Source of the DNA: Setophaga petechia
Lineage: Eukaryota; Chordata; Aves; Passeriformes; Parulidae
Assembly: GCA_024362935.1 (NCBI GenBank)
Contig: JANCRA010000032.1
Location: 5,507,001-5,571,000 of the forward strand
Reading direction: 5' to 3'
DNA: 64,000 nucleotides
Part shown: positions 49,601 through 61,550 of the stretch, piece after piece
Numbering within the stretch: the first letter of the stretch is position 1
Layout: every line of letters begins with the position of its first letter
Made by a program: the position numbers and the translations under genes
Notes under the pieces: generated by a model
Seen by the model: the letters and a program-made list of their open reading frames with translations, nothing else
What the model was told of the DNA's origin: nothing
The model's database searches: none

Positions 49601-50337
49601 ACAGATAGGTGCATTCAGGCTGTAAGGTTTTCATGTCTAGATTTATTTTCCTCATGTTCTGTGTCAATTTGTTCTCCAGACTAACAAAAGTTGCAGAAAA
49701 TAGTATTCACAGTGGATGTGCTCCAAAAAAATTGAAGCTCTGATGTCCGTGAATACTACCAAATAATCTGGAAAAGTGATTTTCTGTGTCCTAAATTAAA
49801 ACTAGATTGGTGATGAAAGTTCAGTTGTCTTTCACTTAATGATGTCATCACAGATACTGAGGGACATGCTTAGCCACTAATTACAAATATTGATTTTACA
49901 AGGAGTCTGGGTGGAGCTGAGAAATGCAATGGCCACTCGGTGGAAGGAATCACTGCTCATTTTCCCATTGCATTTATAAAAAGTGATGCCAATAATTTAA
50001 GTAAAATGCAGAATGCTTCACTGCAATCAGCCCTTTAACTTGTAACAATTGCAATAAATCACCTTTCAGCCAGGATAGCATCTTTCAGTGTGTTTTTATC
50101 TCCTGCCCAGCACAGCAAGGCTGTGCTCCAGCAATGGGATTCCTTCAACAATACCTGGAAGGGAGCAGCGGCTGCCAGGCAGCTTCAGCACAAGGGAGAA
50201 CTTGGCTCCCTCCCACTCTACACCTGGGGTGCTGCCAGAGGGATTCTTCCCACCCCTAGAGGCACAGCAGACTGCCCAGCATGAGAATTTTTGCTGTACC
50301 TCTGCTGAGGACTGCTTTTCAGAAAATCTCTGGAGAA
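43656..50337. other. Non-coding DNA
   Basis: No gene is recognised. The longest open frame, 174 codons on the + strand at 45694-46218, has no recognisable domain. Near 43873-43918, ggctcagtttctccacct weakly recalls a MIR segment. A 30-bp-period duplication at 49.1 kb is listed separately. Sequence around 48.20-48.30 kb has a few more CpGs than its surroundings, but no gene structure. Confidence 0.5.
49114..49168 (+). repeat. 30-bp-period tandem duplication
   Basis: Bases 49114-49138 and 49144-49168 agree at 24 of 25 positions (tgtgcagaatgtg, then C or T, then tcagaaaaagc). It is a simple local duplication in otherwise unique sequence. Confidence 0.93.
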
Positions 50338-50426
50338 TTTTTTGGGGTTTTTTGTTTGTTTGTTTGTTTGTTTTTTGGTTTGGTGTGGGGTTTTTTTGGT
50401 TGGGTTTAGTTGTTTGGGGTTTTTTC
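50338..50426 (+). repeat. G/T-only tract with (TTTG)n and G runs
   Basis: About 89 bases, almost entirely G and T on the + strand, including (TTTG)n at 50351-50371. G runs of 3 or 4 lie at 50344-50347, 50387-50390, 50402-50404 and 50416-50419. The spacing is loose for a stable quadruplex. The open frames crossing it, rich in Phe/Gly/Leu or Lys/Asn/Pro, are low-complexity translation. Confidence 0.9.
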
Positions 50427-51406
50427 AATAGAAAAGGAAAGCTCAATAGCACTGCAGTCCACAGTGAGGAGCTCTGTGGAATGTGATTGCATTATCTGCT
50501 TCAGGATGCCTGGGAGACCACTGAATCCCATTGGATGGAGAAGATAGCCGGGCTGGACTCAAGGTCTGAACTAAAGCCAGTGGTGCCTCATTTTCTGCTG
50601 TCCTACATTTGAGATGTGGATGAAGGGTGACCTACCACCTTTCCACCTGTGGGGAGAAGTCCCCAGAGTGAACCTGGGAGAGGCAGCACCCCAGACTCTG
50701 TCTATCAAAACCACTTCAGCCCTCCAGACCCATCTCCCAGGAGCTGCACATCCTGGTTGTTGGCAGCAGAGGACCCCCAGGGTGGCTCAGTCACAGAAAC
50801 AGAAATATCCCTGCTTCTTATTCAATGTGAAATAATTGCCTGAATCCATGTGAGGAAATCCTCTCCCCGGAGCAGCTTTGGGGATATGACAGAAGGCATG
50901 CTCCACTTCTGGCAGAGATAAAGCAATTTATCCTTCTTTTTTGCTGTAGATAGCCCTGAATTTCTTTAAAGAAATGACAGTGGTGTATATTAGTACATGA
51001 TGAGGAAAGAAATTACAAAAAATTGTCTGGGGTGGTTTGGTGGACTATTTTTTTGGACCACCGCGGGGCATTTTTATCTACAGAGTTGTGTCAGCGATTT
51101 CCATGAGTTTATCCCCACTCTGTCGTTGTTGATGTTGGTGGTGCTGTAAATCTGCCCGTAAGGCACTGCCAGCAAAAGCAGCATGCAAAGCAGAAATTTG
51201 TCCTTTGTATTTTGAGCAAACTAGAGGCAGAAATTACATAAGCTGGCTCCCCAGTTCTGTCAGACAGTCTGCTTCACTGGTCTCCTCTCCTTGTAAAAGT
51301 TTTGGGGTTGAGGCGGCATTTATATACCCCATATATATACACTTATATATTTGCATTGATTACCAGCATGTATGAAAATACAGATACATGCATATATGTG
51401 TGTGTA

Positions 51407-51409
<3 letters not shown>
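50427..51409. other. Non-coding DNA; small CpG-containing unique block
   Basis: No gene is recognised. The segment 51040-51260 (containing ggaccaccgcggggc and gtcagcgatttccatgag) has several CpGs in a CpG-poor setting and no resemblance to any repeat I know. It could be a conserved regulatory element, but that needs an alignment. AT-rich dinucleotide sequence begins near 51318. Confidence 0.4.

Positions 51410-51449
<40 letters not shown>
51410..51449 (+). repeat. (AT)20 microsatellite
   Basis: Forty bases of perfect AT repeat inside a wider AT/GT-alternating patch (51318-51476). The Tyr/Ile-rich open frames on both strands here come from the repeat. Perfect (AT)n runs are cruciform-prone and usually length-polymorphic. 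Confidence 0.98.
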
Positions 51450-51452
<3 letters not shown>

Positions 51453-53180
51453 TCTGTGTGTGCATTTATATATATACAAGACAGAGGTTTCAGATGAGGG
51501 GCTGTGTGTCTGTAATTGTCTAGATTCTTTTGGTAAAACTTATTGAACACATCTTTATTACAGAGAAAATGACTGAATGTGTATTTTACATCTTTTTTTC
51601 TCCTCTTTAATATCCATTTTGGTTTTTTTTTTCTATTTTGTTCCTTCTTTTCCCCTTTCTGTCTAAACATATTGAATGATAAAGAGAGTCTAAAATTGGC
51701 TTTGCAGCAACAGTGTTGTGAGGTCTTCTTAGGGAGGAAAAAATCTTCTGAATAATTGTATGTAATGAAGATACATTTGAATATACATTCTGTGTCTCTC
51801 ATGAGCAATGCTCATGCCCTGTTTGCAGCTTAATGTAAAGATACCACTATGCTTACATGGCATGTTATGGCAATGTGGTATGCAAGCACATATAGAAACA
51901 TACACTTGAAAAAATGATGAAAATAATATAAATATTTGTTAACATACTTAAAATTCATGCCTACATCTCAACTCTAGCATGTTTCTTTATGGGTACATGT
52001 GCTTTGTTTCTGTAGGTATTAGCCAGTCTTCCTATGAGTGCATGTGTGTGGGAGGAAAGGATATGATTATGGATTTGCATAACATCCTGTGTGAATGTAG
52101 ACTGAAACTGAAAACATGGAGGAAATGATATAATCTATTTTTAAAGTCTACATTACTGCAAATGTTGCTTCATCAAGCTCTTATCATTGCTGATTAATTA
52201 TGTAGAATGAATGAAGATGAGTTCTAGCCTTATATTCCACGTCTGCATAGGAGAAGAGATTTATGCAGGGACACTTGCAAAGAGGTGTCTCCACAGACAG
52301 TGGAGTACCATAACCTTATTTTTCTGTCCCCTGGACATTCCAGTTACTGGTGTCTCTCCTCATGCATGACATTATTGATCTCCATGGTAGAAATGAAAGA
52401 TGAAAAGGTCAACTTTTAAATGTGAACAGTAGGGACCACTTGCTGCTACAGTGGCTGATGTAGGCAATGTGTGCCCTTGCCTTTTGCAAAGATCTCCACT
52501 ATATCAACAATATTGATCTAATTGATCTAATCTAAGATCTTACTCTCTTATACTTTTGTCTTCATACCACTTCTCTCCAGCACTTCCAGAATGGAACTTT
52601 TTATAGTTTTGATAGCTCTCTGCTTCCTAATTTTCTTCTTTTCCAGCATAGGAGGCACTGAAGCACAGCTCTTGGCAGTGCTGGTGCCCTCCTGGTGGCT
52701 GCTGGAGGAGGTGACCCATCTGGAGGGCAGTTTTCCCACTACAGCACCCCAGCCTCTCCTTGCAGCCCCCAGTGGTGCCAAAAGGTGCCAGCACAGGAGA
52801 GAGCCCCTATGGGTGTTCTTGTAGGTGGGCTCTGCAGATCCAGGCTGTGCCCCAGGAGAAGAGGTGGGATAGAGAGCACTGATATAGTTTGGTGCGATCA
52901 CATGAGGGAAAAGGGAAGCAGGATATAGGGAGTTATTATATTTTATTATTTAGGGAAAATGAAGAATGAGTACCAGGGATGAGACCCCAATAAGAGAATC
53001 TGAGTAATCCCAGGAGTAACAGTCCCATATCTTGGGAATACAAGGACCAGGGATCACCCCACCCTCATATCTGTGGTATGACAGTTACTGAAAATATCAA
53101 GGCATTTCTAAGCTGTAGACACAGCTGCATCATGTTTCAGATAAGAAACAGATAGAGTGCCTCAGTCTTCTCATCCATTT
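51450..53180. other. Non-coding DNA
   Basis: No gene is recognised. Near 52637, a pyrimidine tract followed by ccagcatagg resembles a splice acceptor ahead of a 77-codon frame, but the frame starts upstream of it and has no known domain. A short direct repeat, attgatctaattgatctaat, is at 52511-52530. Confidence 0.5.
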
Positions 53181-53287
53181 TTCCTTCCTTCCTTCCTTCC
53201 TTCCTTCCTTCCTTCCTTCCGCCACTTCCGCCACTTCCGCCACTTCCGCCACTTCCGCCACTTCCTTCTTTCCGCCACTTCCTTCTT
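53181..53287 (+). repeat. (TTCC)10 passing into (GCCACTTCC)5 plus one displaced copy
   Basis: Ten perfect TTCC units (53181-53220) run straight into five perfect copies of the nonamer GCCACTTCC (53221-53265). These are followed by ttctttcc, a sixth nonamer (53274-53282) and ttctt. The nonamer ends in TTCC, so it can be read as TTCC interrupted by GCCAC. Each nonamer carries one CpG at its junction, unusual for this CpG-poor region. Confidence 0.97.
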
Positions 53288-56200
53288 ATTTCTGTTCAGC
53301 ACGGGGATGTATTAGGTATGTGAGAAGAGTAGGAAAGCTTGACACTGGTGTTCAAGTTCAAGCAAGCAAACCCAAAAAGGCATTGTAGAGGAGAGTCTCA
53401 CTAATAACCAGAAGTTTTGGATTAAATGTTCATTACAGGAGGTAAGAGGCACAGAAGAACATTTGGAAGGTATGAAGAAAACTAGTCACTGTGATGCAGT
53501 GGAATACATCAACAAACAAGCCAACCAATGTAAGTTTCTGAGAAAGCTGGGGAACTCAGAAAGAAACCATAATTGCAGCATGTCTGTCTACATTCCCCAC
53601 TACTCTTCATCCCTGAAATAAAAAACAGAACAGAGGAAGAAGTAGGCAGTGTGCCTTTGGAAATCCTGCTTGTCAGGCTCTGCTCAAGTCCCTGGAAAGA
53701 GATAAAACCAGCAAGAAAACAGAAGAAGTGAAGGGCAGCCAAAGGAGCATCAGATAAGATGGGTTCTGTGCTTAAGAGGAAGCAGATCCCATTTTAAAGA
53801 GAGAACTGAAATAAATTGTTGTGAAATAAGAATGATGCAGAACTATATTTAAACATTGTTTTATGTAAACTAAAATGAAGATGGAGTGCTGGCAATTAGG
53901 AAGCATCAACAAAACTTTATCTATTGATAAAAAAAGCATGTGAGACAACATTTGGTAAATTAGCTGCCCTGACTAAATTAATCCATAATATTGAAGGGAT
54001 TAATATTGAATTGCATATCGTTTCTCATGTCTCAGAAAAATGGAAAAATACATTAAGATGGGGAAACAATATAAGGAAAACTCATCTTGCTGATTTAAGA
54101 CACCCATAAGCAGGGAGGTACCTACAAAAGATGGAGGCATCAGATGTCCCATTATAATTGCTAGCAGCTTAGGGCTGTGTTCAATTTTTACACATAGGCA
54201 TGGCCTGATGGCCCAAGGGGACAGCAGACATGCACTGGGGACAAACAGTTGTATGACAGGACCTACAGGAAACCCATGTCTCTCTGGAGCATAGGACTGG
54301 AGGCCAGGCAGGAGAGGGAGCATCTCAAAATGAACCAGGCACCTCTGGTTCACAGCCAAATCAGGAGCTGGGAGCAGGAGAAAATGGGAGGTTCCAAATG
54401 CCTGTCACCACAATTTAACTCGATGTCAGATGTCCTACTGCACTCCCCTAGTGAAAAATAGTTCCGTGTACCTATTGGCATCTAAGCATCACAGCTCAAT
54501 ATTATGTCAGCTGACCTAAGGAATGGGGACCCAAGCCCCTTGAGTGAAAGATGCAGCAGAAAACATCAGCCCAGCAGCTGGGCTGTGTGATATGTGGCTA
54601 CCTCCGCTATCCTGGTATCACTTCAGACCTGTCCTTTAGAGAGGTTTATGGTGGAGCAAGCTCCCCCTCCCCAGCTAATGAAGAGAGAGATGCACGGAGG
54701 TGCAATCCCTCTTGGCCCAAAACAGGCCTCTAAAATAAAAGGGATTCTCTTTCTTAAGTGTTTGTTGCTCCTGAGAGAGAGATTTTTCTTAGCATTTAGA
54801 GCAACAAAGCCAGGTTCCTGATGGTGCATGCAAAAGGAAAGCAACTCTTTTTCTTCCTTCTGGGATTTGGAAGTGATTTCTCTTGAAGATTCTAGGAAGG
54901 TTCATTATATATAGCAAAATCAAAAAAGAGCTGCAACATGCCCGATTTTCATCTATGGTGTGTTGGCAACCAAGCTGCAAAGTGAGCAGAGGCCTTGACT
55001 CCCATCCCTACAGAGCTGGATCTCTGCCCCAGATCTAGCTTGTTCTGGCACTCAGGGTCCCATGGGGAGAGGCACCCACACCCATGGGGTTCTCGTGAGG
55101 ATGGGACACCCAGAGTGAAGTGTGAGTCACAGTGGTGGGCCTGACCCAGGAAATGAGTCAATCACTCACCTTCACCCTTGTCAGGGCCTCATTAGGTGCA
55201 TGTGGTTTTATTTAAAACCAAACACCCTTCAGCATGTAAATGCATACTAACTTACACTATGGCACAGCAGCCCTTGCCCATGGCTTCCTGTATTTGCTGC
55301 CTTCTGGGAGTGAAATGAATCCCAGATTCTTCTGGGTGAGAGCTGCAGGAAGTGTGCCCACAACAACACAGCTGGACTGGGTGATGAGCTGGAAAAATGG
55401 GGAGTGATTTTTCAGAGGGGGTGTTGACAATACTTCCTGCTGACAGTTTTGTGCCCTAGTGAAATACATCACATCTCTACAACTGCAGCTGCTGAAGAGG
55501 GCAAGTAGAATGCCAAGGGAAGGGAGGGGATTCCTACAATATATATGTATATATATCTCATGCAACTGGAAGAGATTCAATTTGCAGAGATTAAGGTGAA
55601 CATTAGAGCAGAAATTCCATAAGGATGACATCTATGAAATTACAGAGAGCAATTTGAGAAATTGTGCTTCTAAAGTACTAAGGGAAACAAGAGTGCATTG
55701 TAAGGCACAGGATCTCTCATAGTTAATAGCTGTATTACAGTGATGCAGTGTTCATGCTATAGTTTAACATGAATCACAATGCTGACTGATGCATAAATAC
55801 CGTATTATTTTATATAGGTTATATATGCACCATGACTATGACATTATTTTTACCTGCCCCTATAATGCAGGTTTAGAACTTCCCTGAGCTGCTCCATGAG
55901 TTATGTACAATACTGGGCAAAACACTTATGAAGTTTAATTTGACCAGTGCTTAAGGAATGTGCTAATTTTTATTTTTTGCATTAGAGAGTAAATAAACTT
56001 CTGAAGTTTCCCTTGACAGTAAGCACAAGTTTATCTTCAAATAGTTTTGGACTGTAATGCAGTACTTATAAATGAAACTTGGGAGTCCCAGTAGTTATCT
56101 GGCAAGTGACACAGACTAGGGTTAAGAATGTGACCATCCACTATGAATAGTTCCCACTTACATCTTTAGTATGTGTATTTATAGAACTACTTATTTTATG

Positions 56201-59200
56201 CTTAATGCATTTAGTGGTGGGATCACTGGAATTTGTTCCTGGGCCCACTTTCCTTGAAGAAAGAAGCACAGACTGCTGTCGGCTTGGGGTTTGACAAGAA
56301 ATTATATTTAACATTTATCTTGTTTACACCTAAAATTGAGGAAAGAGCAAGCCTGGTATGCATAGATCTAAGCACTTGCCTGTCCATTTGCCAGCTGAAC
56401 ATTCAATCACAGAAGTTGCACAAACAAATTAGGCATACAGCTATACAAACCTAGTTTGAAAAATTGGGCCATGCGTGGGTGTGTGCATCTAAATATTTTA
56501 CAAGCTGAACAATTACCCTGGAGTATTTTAGGTTAGAGATAGATAAATGAGATGTCCATTGAAATTTACATCGAAGCAAAGATTCAAAGATGAATATGCA
56601 TAAAATCTTTCAGTTATCAGGCATTATGGGTGTCCTTCCTTCAGAACAGTGCTGGGGAGAGCTCCATGCTTATGCAATTCAGTTATGTGACACAGAAGTA
56701 GCAATAAGGCTACTGCCAGAATTCAGGTTAAGAAAAAATATTTCCAGTAATTTGTTTCATTGCAGCAGTATAGCAGATGTTAACAGTGATGAGAGCACTC
56801 AAAAAAGTGAACCAGTGGAGTGGCTGAGAGAGGGGATGCCCAGTGCTACACTCAGCCACAGTGGGCGAAGCTTACTGACAGGGTCAGGAGTTTGAGGGGA
56901 GTTTGTTGTCTCTCCACAGCATTACTTCAGTTCAGCCCACAGGTCTCCCTGCAATGCCTGGAGCCTGGTGATGTGGGGCTTCTTGTGAATGGGCAGTCTG
57001 GAGCCTTGCCTTTTTATCTCAAACCTCCTGGGAACAGGCAGCAATGTCTGCTCCATGGTGTCATCTACATCCCTGCATGGCTGGACCTTGTCCCCTCTCA
57101 ATGGCTTCACCTCCTCCTTGATGAGGGCACAGCTCCAGCAAGAAGACTGATGAGCCTTACCCTCCTGAAGTTATCCTGCCAAACCATTTTCTTTTCTGAA
57201 TCCAGGACCTTCTTTTTATGTTTCATGTTGCAATTACAGAATCTAGCTACTGGCCCATGAAGTGGTCTATCAAAGGCAAGTCTATGGCTAAGTCGTGAGC
57301 AGAATTTGGGAATGGATTTGGAAACTGGCACTGGCTTAGACCAAAGGACATTTTTTGTGTTCCAGCAGCTTAGTCTCACTGTTCAAGGGTGCTCCCAGGA
57401 TTTCCAGGTGACTAAGGTTACCTCCTGGCGCCAAAGGCTTCCCTGCTGTACTCAGTTGTACTTCAAGGTTAATATCCCATATTCACTTAAGTTAATTATT
57501 ACTTGTATTGAAACACTCCCTTTTAATTAATGGGAGACTTGATGATCTCATATGTTTATCTGTTAGCAGTTTTGTTACTTTTTAATAACTATAACACTAG
57601 AATGACACAAACCCACCGCATCAAATGATGGTGACTGATTGTCACCCCAAATGGTAGAGAGGGCTGTGGTTTGGGGAAAACCCTGCTATATTCAGGGCCA
57701 CGTTCTTCTATGTGGTGTTTGGTGTACACCATCAGCTAACAACAACTCTGAGAGGTGAGGCAAGTCTCTTTGAAGGACAGGCAATGGAAGAGGAAAAAGA
57801 AAGTCAACAACAATAACCTAGCAGCCTTTTACATGACACGCCTACAAGTGAGCAGTGCTCATTCCCAAGAGGCTGGCAGATAACCACAGTTGCAGCTGAC
57901 TGAGCTGTCAAAAAATCATGATTTTCTCTTATTTTCTTCAATGGAGATATTTTTATTTTGTCTACTGACTTGAAAAAGCACCCCAGAAATATATTTCCAT
58001 TTCAGTGTCTGTTCATCAGGATGGGGATGCAAGTAAGGGGAAAGGAAAGAAAAGAAAATGCGAACAACTCCCCACATGTATTTCCTGGTAGTGTCGCCTG
58101 AACTGGTACATGTCAAGTCCAGAAATACAGAAGACAGAGAATACCAGAACTGTCTACAAACTATCACCTTTACCACTTTTCCAGCAGCATTGCCAACATG
58201 ACATTTCTCTGCCCAGAATGTTCCTGAACAACCAAGGCTGGGAAAATCTGTGGGAAAAGTAAAGGAAGCCCAAGCTACCTCATTTGCCCACAGCAGTCCC
58301 TACGGACAGCACCTATGTGTGTGCCTCTCCTCCCTGTCCCCCTGCCCTGAAATACTGAGGCTTAGTGCCCATGGGTCTGGAGGAGCCTCCTGAATGGGCA
58401 CTGCAGAGAAGGCTCAGCCCACTTCTGGGTGTGGGACAAATGCAGACTGTCCAGAGAAGATCCTCCTGGTACAGATTTCAGAAAGTATGTTTCCTTCATC
58501 AGTAAACAAACAATGAGTCATTGGCTGTCACATGGGAGAAAATGAGATTACAAAGGATGTATAAGTAAATAAATTAGTTCCCATTAGTCATGGCAACAGC
58601 TCAGTATTTCCACCCAAGTGTTTTATTCCAATTCATCTTTCTGTCTTTATTTTTGTAATATTGTAACTCTAACTTTAGGGAATGAAATTCTAATAAGATT
58701 CTCTTGTAAATACAGTTTTAAAAAACTGTATATCTTGTATTAGACTACTTAGTTCTTGTATTAGACTACTTTTGAGGACACAGTCTTTATTTTTTCACAT
58801 TTATGTTCAGGGATGGAGCTGTGGGGGAAGAAACGAAGCTGTACCTACCTTCCTCTGCTCTGATAGTACTGCTGGTCTTGCATGTGGCCATTTGTCACTC
58901 AACCTTGCAAAAGGAGCTTTTACCATACAGGCATCTGTTGCTCACCTCTCTGCCCAAATGTGGGTGTATTATTCTTTATCTGTTTTACAGATGCCATCCA
59001 ATAGAGCTCTGGAGGTTTGCTGACCCCTGTCCCCAGGCATCAATGTCAGAATATTGTGATCCAAAAAACTGTGTCTCTCTGAGGAAATGTCTATTTTAAA
59101 ACATGCTTCTGCTCTGTTCCTTTCCTTTACATCTGCATCTCAGAGTAGTTGATAAAAACTTTTTGTGTTTACCCCAGATCCTACAGAGATGGAAATCTTG

Positions 59201-61344
59201 CAGAAGAGCTGTGTTTTAATCTGTGGTTTTAATTTTTTTTTCCAAAGACTTTGTTTTGCTATAGATGCTAAATAGTCTACAAATCATATGTTTTAAATAT
59301 ATGTATTTATTACAATTCCTATAATCTCAGTCCATGCCAAAAGCATGCTTTCCAAAGTAGGAGAAGTTGGAAATTATCGGAGTCACATCTTGATTTAAAT
59401 GTCACAGTTCTCATCTCTAGGAAAAAGTGGTTGTTACAGTTTTCACTAAGATTTGAAAAAGACTTCAGAAATTATTCCAGAGAACTGAATTATTTAAGTA
59501 TTACCATTATTCACAGATTACCCAAAAACTATTTTCCAGCTGGTTTTGTCCCTTATTGCAAGATGTAGGAGGAATTTAGGGTGATGGTGCCTTTTCTGGT
59601 ACATTCCTCAATATGTGCAACAAAGAAAATAATTCCCTTAAAATAACAACAAACAGGATCTCTCTCCCTCTCTGAGTACAACTGTTTTTATACCTGCAGA
59701 TGCTGTTAAATATATCTGTTCTAATTATAAAATTCACTTCAAGCTATAAAGGTAATGGCATTTTCTTGCAGCCACTGCTCAGGGGTGATTCAGGAGCCAC
59801 CCAGCAGGACTATAGAAGTATGCTCACAGCCAGCACTAGCAACATAAATCTCTTCATACTCTAAACAAATCAGGTTGACTTGGTTGGAATTTTTAGGTCA
59901 GTGGACCAAAAGTGTACTTGGACCCTTAGTTCCACTATATTTCCTGCATTTTCAATGACAATAGTTTATTGAGAGTATTGTCTTTAATCACCCAGCAGAG
60001 GTGATGAGTGAGGAGAGGAGGGAAAGCAGCGTGGAAGGGACTATAGCCCCTGTATGCACCAACAGGTGCTGCAAGGTTTGTGAAAGCATCAGGTAGACAG
60101 CCTGGAGCCATCCCTGCTGTTTATACAAGGACTCTTCTTACTCCTGTCTTGCAAACATGTTTAGGCTGCAATAAATTGAAACTTCCCTATCAAATTCTCA
60201 AGACTCTCAAAACTTGGAGGCAATGTTAATAAAAATTTTAAATAGGGGACTTCACAGATTATTCATACCATCAACTTAAAAGGCTCTGGGATTTGTCGCA
60301 GTACAGCAGAGATTTTTTTTTTTTATTATTAGTGGTAGCAGAAATCATAAGCTGAGGCCTGTGGTTCAGTTTATGGCAGTCTTAATTTATGATTGAAAAC
60401 TTTATGTTTAAAAACAAAAGTGAGGGGATAGCAAAATTCTGTTAAAGGTAATTAACTCCATAGATGCAGGGCTGAAGGCTGCTCTAAAGAGTGGAAAAAA
60501 CTCCAAACAAATCTATATGGGTGATGTATTTTATCCTCTTTCTTTCCAGCAGGTTAAAATTTAAGGTATCTGTTTTTTTTTTATTGACATTCTTAATGAA
60601 ATAATTTAAATACTACAAAACTGTGTTTTGTTCCACTTATTGCTGTTGTCAAGGGCATTTCTACATGAAACCTGAACAAGAACAGGTCAGGTGGAGCGAT
60701 GTGTGGGTGAAAGCACTTCCTCTACACGGAGTGTAGCAAGACAGATTGTACGTAAACAAGTACTGATTCATGGTCTTGTCTTTGAATGAAAGGGACAAAT
60801 TTGTTTCTAAATTCTCCGTCTTCGTTTCTGACTGGAGAACTGATTCTCTGATGCTGGACTGAATAAATCACACCCTGTGTTCTGTTATTTTGATTTTTGC
60901 TTTTATTTAGAGGGTATTTTTTCTTTCAAGAATGGAAAGTAAATATATGAGTCTCACAGAGAAAAAATAAATTAATTTCTTTCAAGGCAATCCATCTGAT
61001 TTGAGTTGTTCATTTAACAGAGGAAAGTGAGGTTGAAAACCAACTCTCCAAAGGTCTGACAGACCAAGAAGGTAAGAATTCACCCATCTCAACCTGTCAA
61101 GAGCTGATGCTGATGCTATTAATCCCTACACTGCTGCATAACAAATGTGTAAGGTTAACAATTATTGGATGGATATTTTCATTCCTTTAGATGATGGGTA
61201 AAGTTAGAAATTGAGGGAAGGGTTTATTTTTTTCAATACTTTTGAGACATCAAAAGCACTTGAAGCAAAATAATTTTGATTCTTATTTTATGAATACAAA
61301 AGTATTTGTATTTTCTTGTTGAGACAGTGGGTGGGAGCAGTGGA
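53288..61344. other. Non-coding DNA
   Basis: No gene is recognised in these 8 kb. The longest open frame, 146 codons at 56820-57260 on the + strand, has no recognisable domain. Patches of medium GC occur at 54.2-55.1 and 56.8-57.1 kb. A 21-bp-period duplication at 58.7 kb is listed separately. A T run lies near 60309-60322. Confidence 0.5.
58733..58771 (+). repeat. 21-bp-period tandem duplication
   Basis: The 18-mer tcttgtattagactactt occurs at 58733-58750 and again, exactly, at 58754-58771, separated by agt. It is a small recent local duplication. Confidence 0.95.
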
Positions 61345-61550
61345 ATCAGGAGCTTTATATTGAATTTCATCTCTGATAATGAATTCATTTTTGATCAAAG
61401 GCAAGTCTCCCAACAGCTGCATGCTATAATTTCTTTGTCCTAAATGTAGCTGTATATAAAGTATACCTGCCTTTTGGGAAATTTCAGCAATGAATAGAAC
61501 TGTATATGTTGAAAGTACTACATAATGCCACTATAGCTGATATTTAGGTT
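61345..61550 (+). mobile_element. MIR3/L3-type SINE relic
   Basis: The full order of a MIR3/L3-like SINE can be followed. aatcaggagctttatattg matches the 'actcaggagacctgggttc' part, tttgatcaaaggcaagtct the 'gaccttgggcaagtc' core, and ataatttctttgtcctaaatg the 'tcagtttccccatctgtaaaatg' segment. Next come gtatacctgcctttt ('atacctacctc'), and atatgttgaaagtactacat then aatgccactatag, matching 'tttgtaaagtgctttg ... aggcgctatag'. Identity is modest and spread over about 200 bases, as expected for a very old element. Confidence 0.55.

Noticed and set aside
50088..50486. 132-codon + strand and 118-codon - strand frames crossing the G/T tract
   Set aside because: Low-complexity Phe/Gly/Leu or Lys/Asn/Pro segments come from the tract; there is no domain.
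51320..51808. 162-codon open frame on the - strand with Tyr-Ile repeats
   Set aside because: Its core is the (AT)20 microsatellite, and the rest is Lys-rich translation of T-rich DNA.
52591..52824. 77-codon frame beginning with a hydrophobic, signal-peptide-like stretch
   Set aside because: The hydrophobic start is the translation of a pyrimidine-rich stretch. No mature domain follows, and no partner exon is visible.
56820..57260. 146-codon open frame on the + strand
   Set aside because: Proline- and leucine-rich from local composition. No domain, and no acceptor or donor pair that fits.
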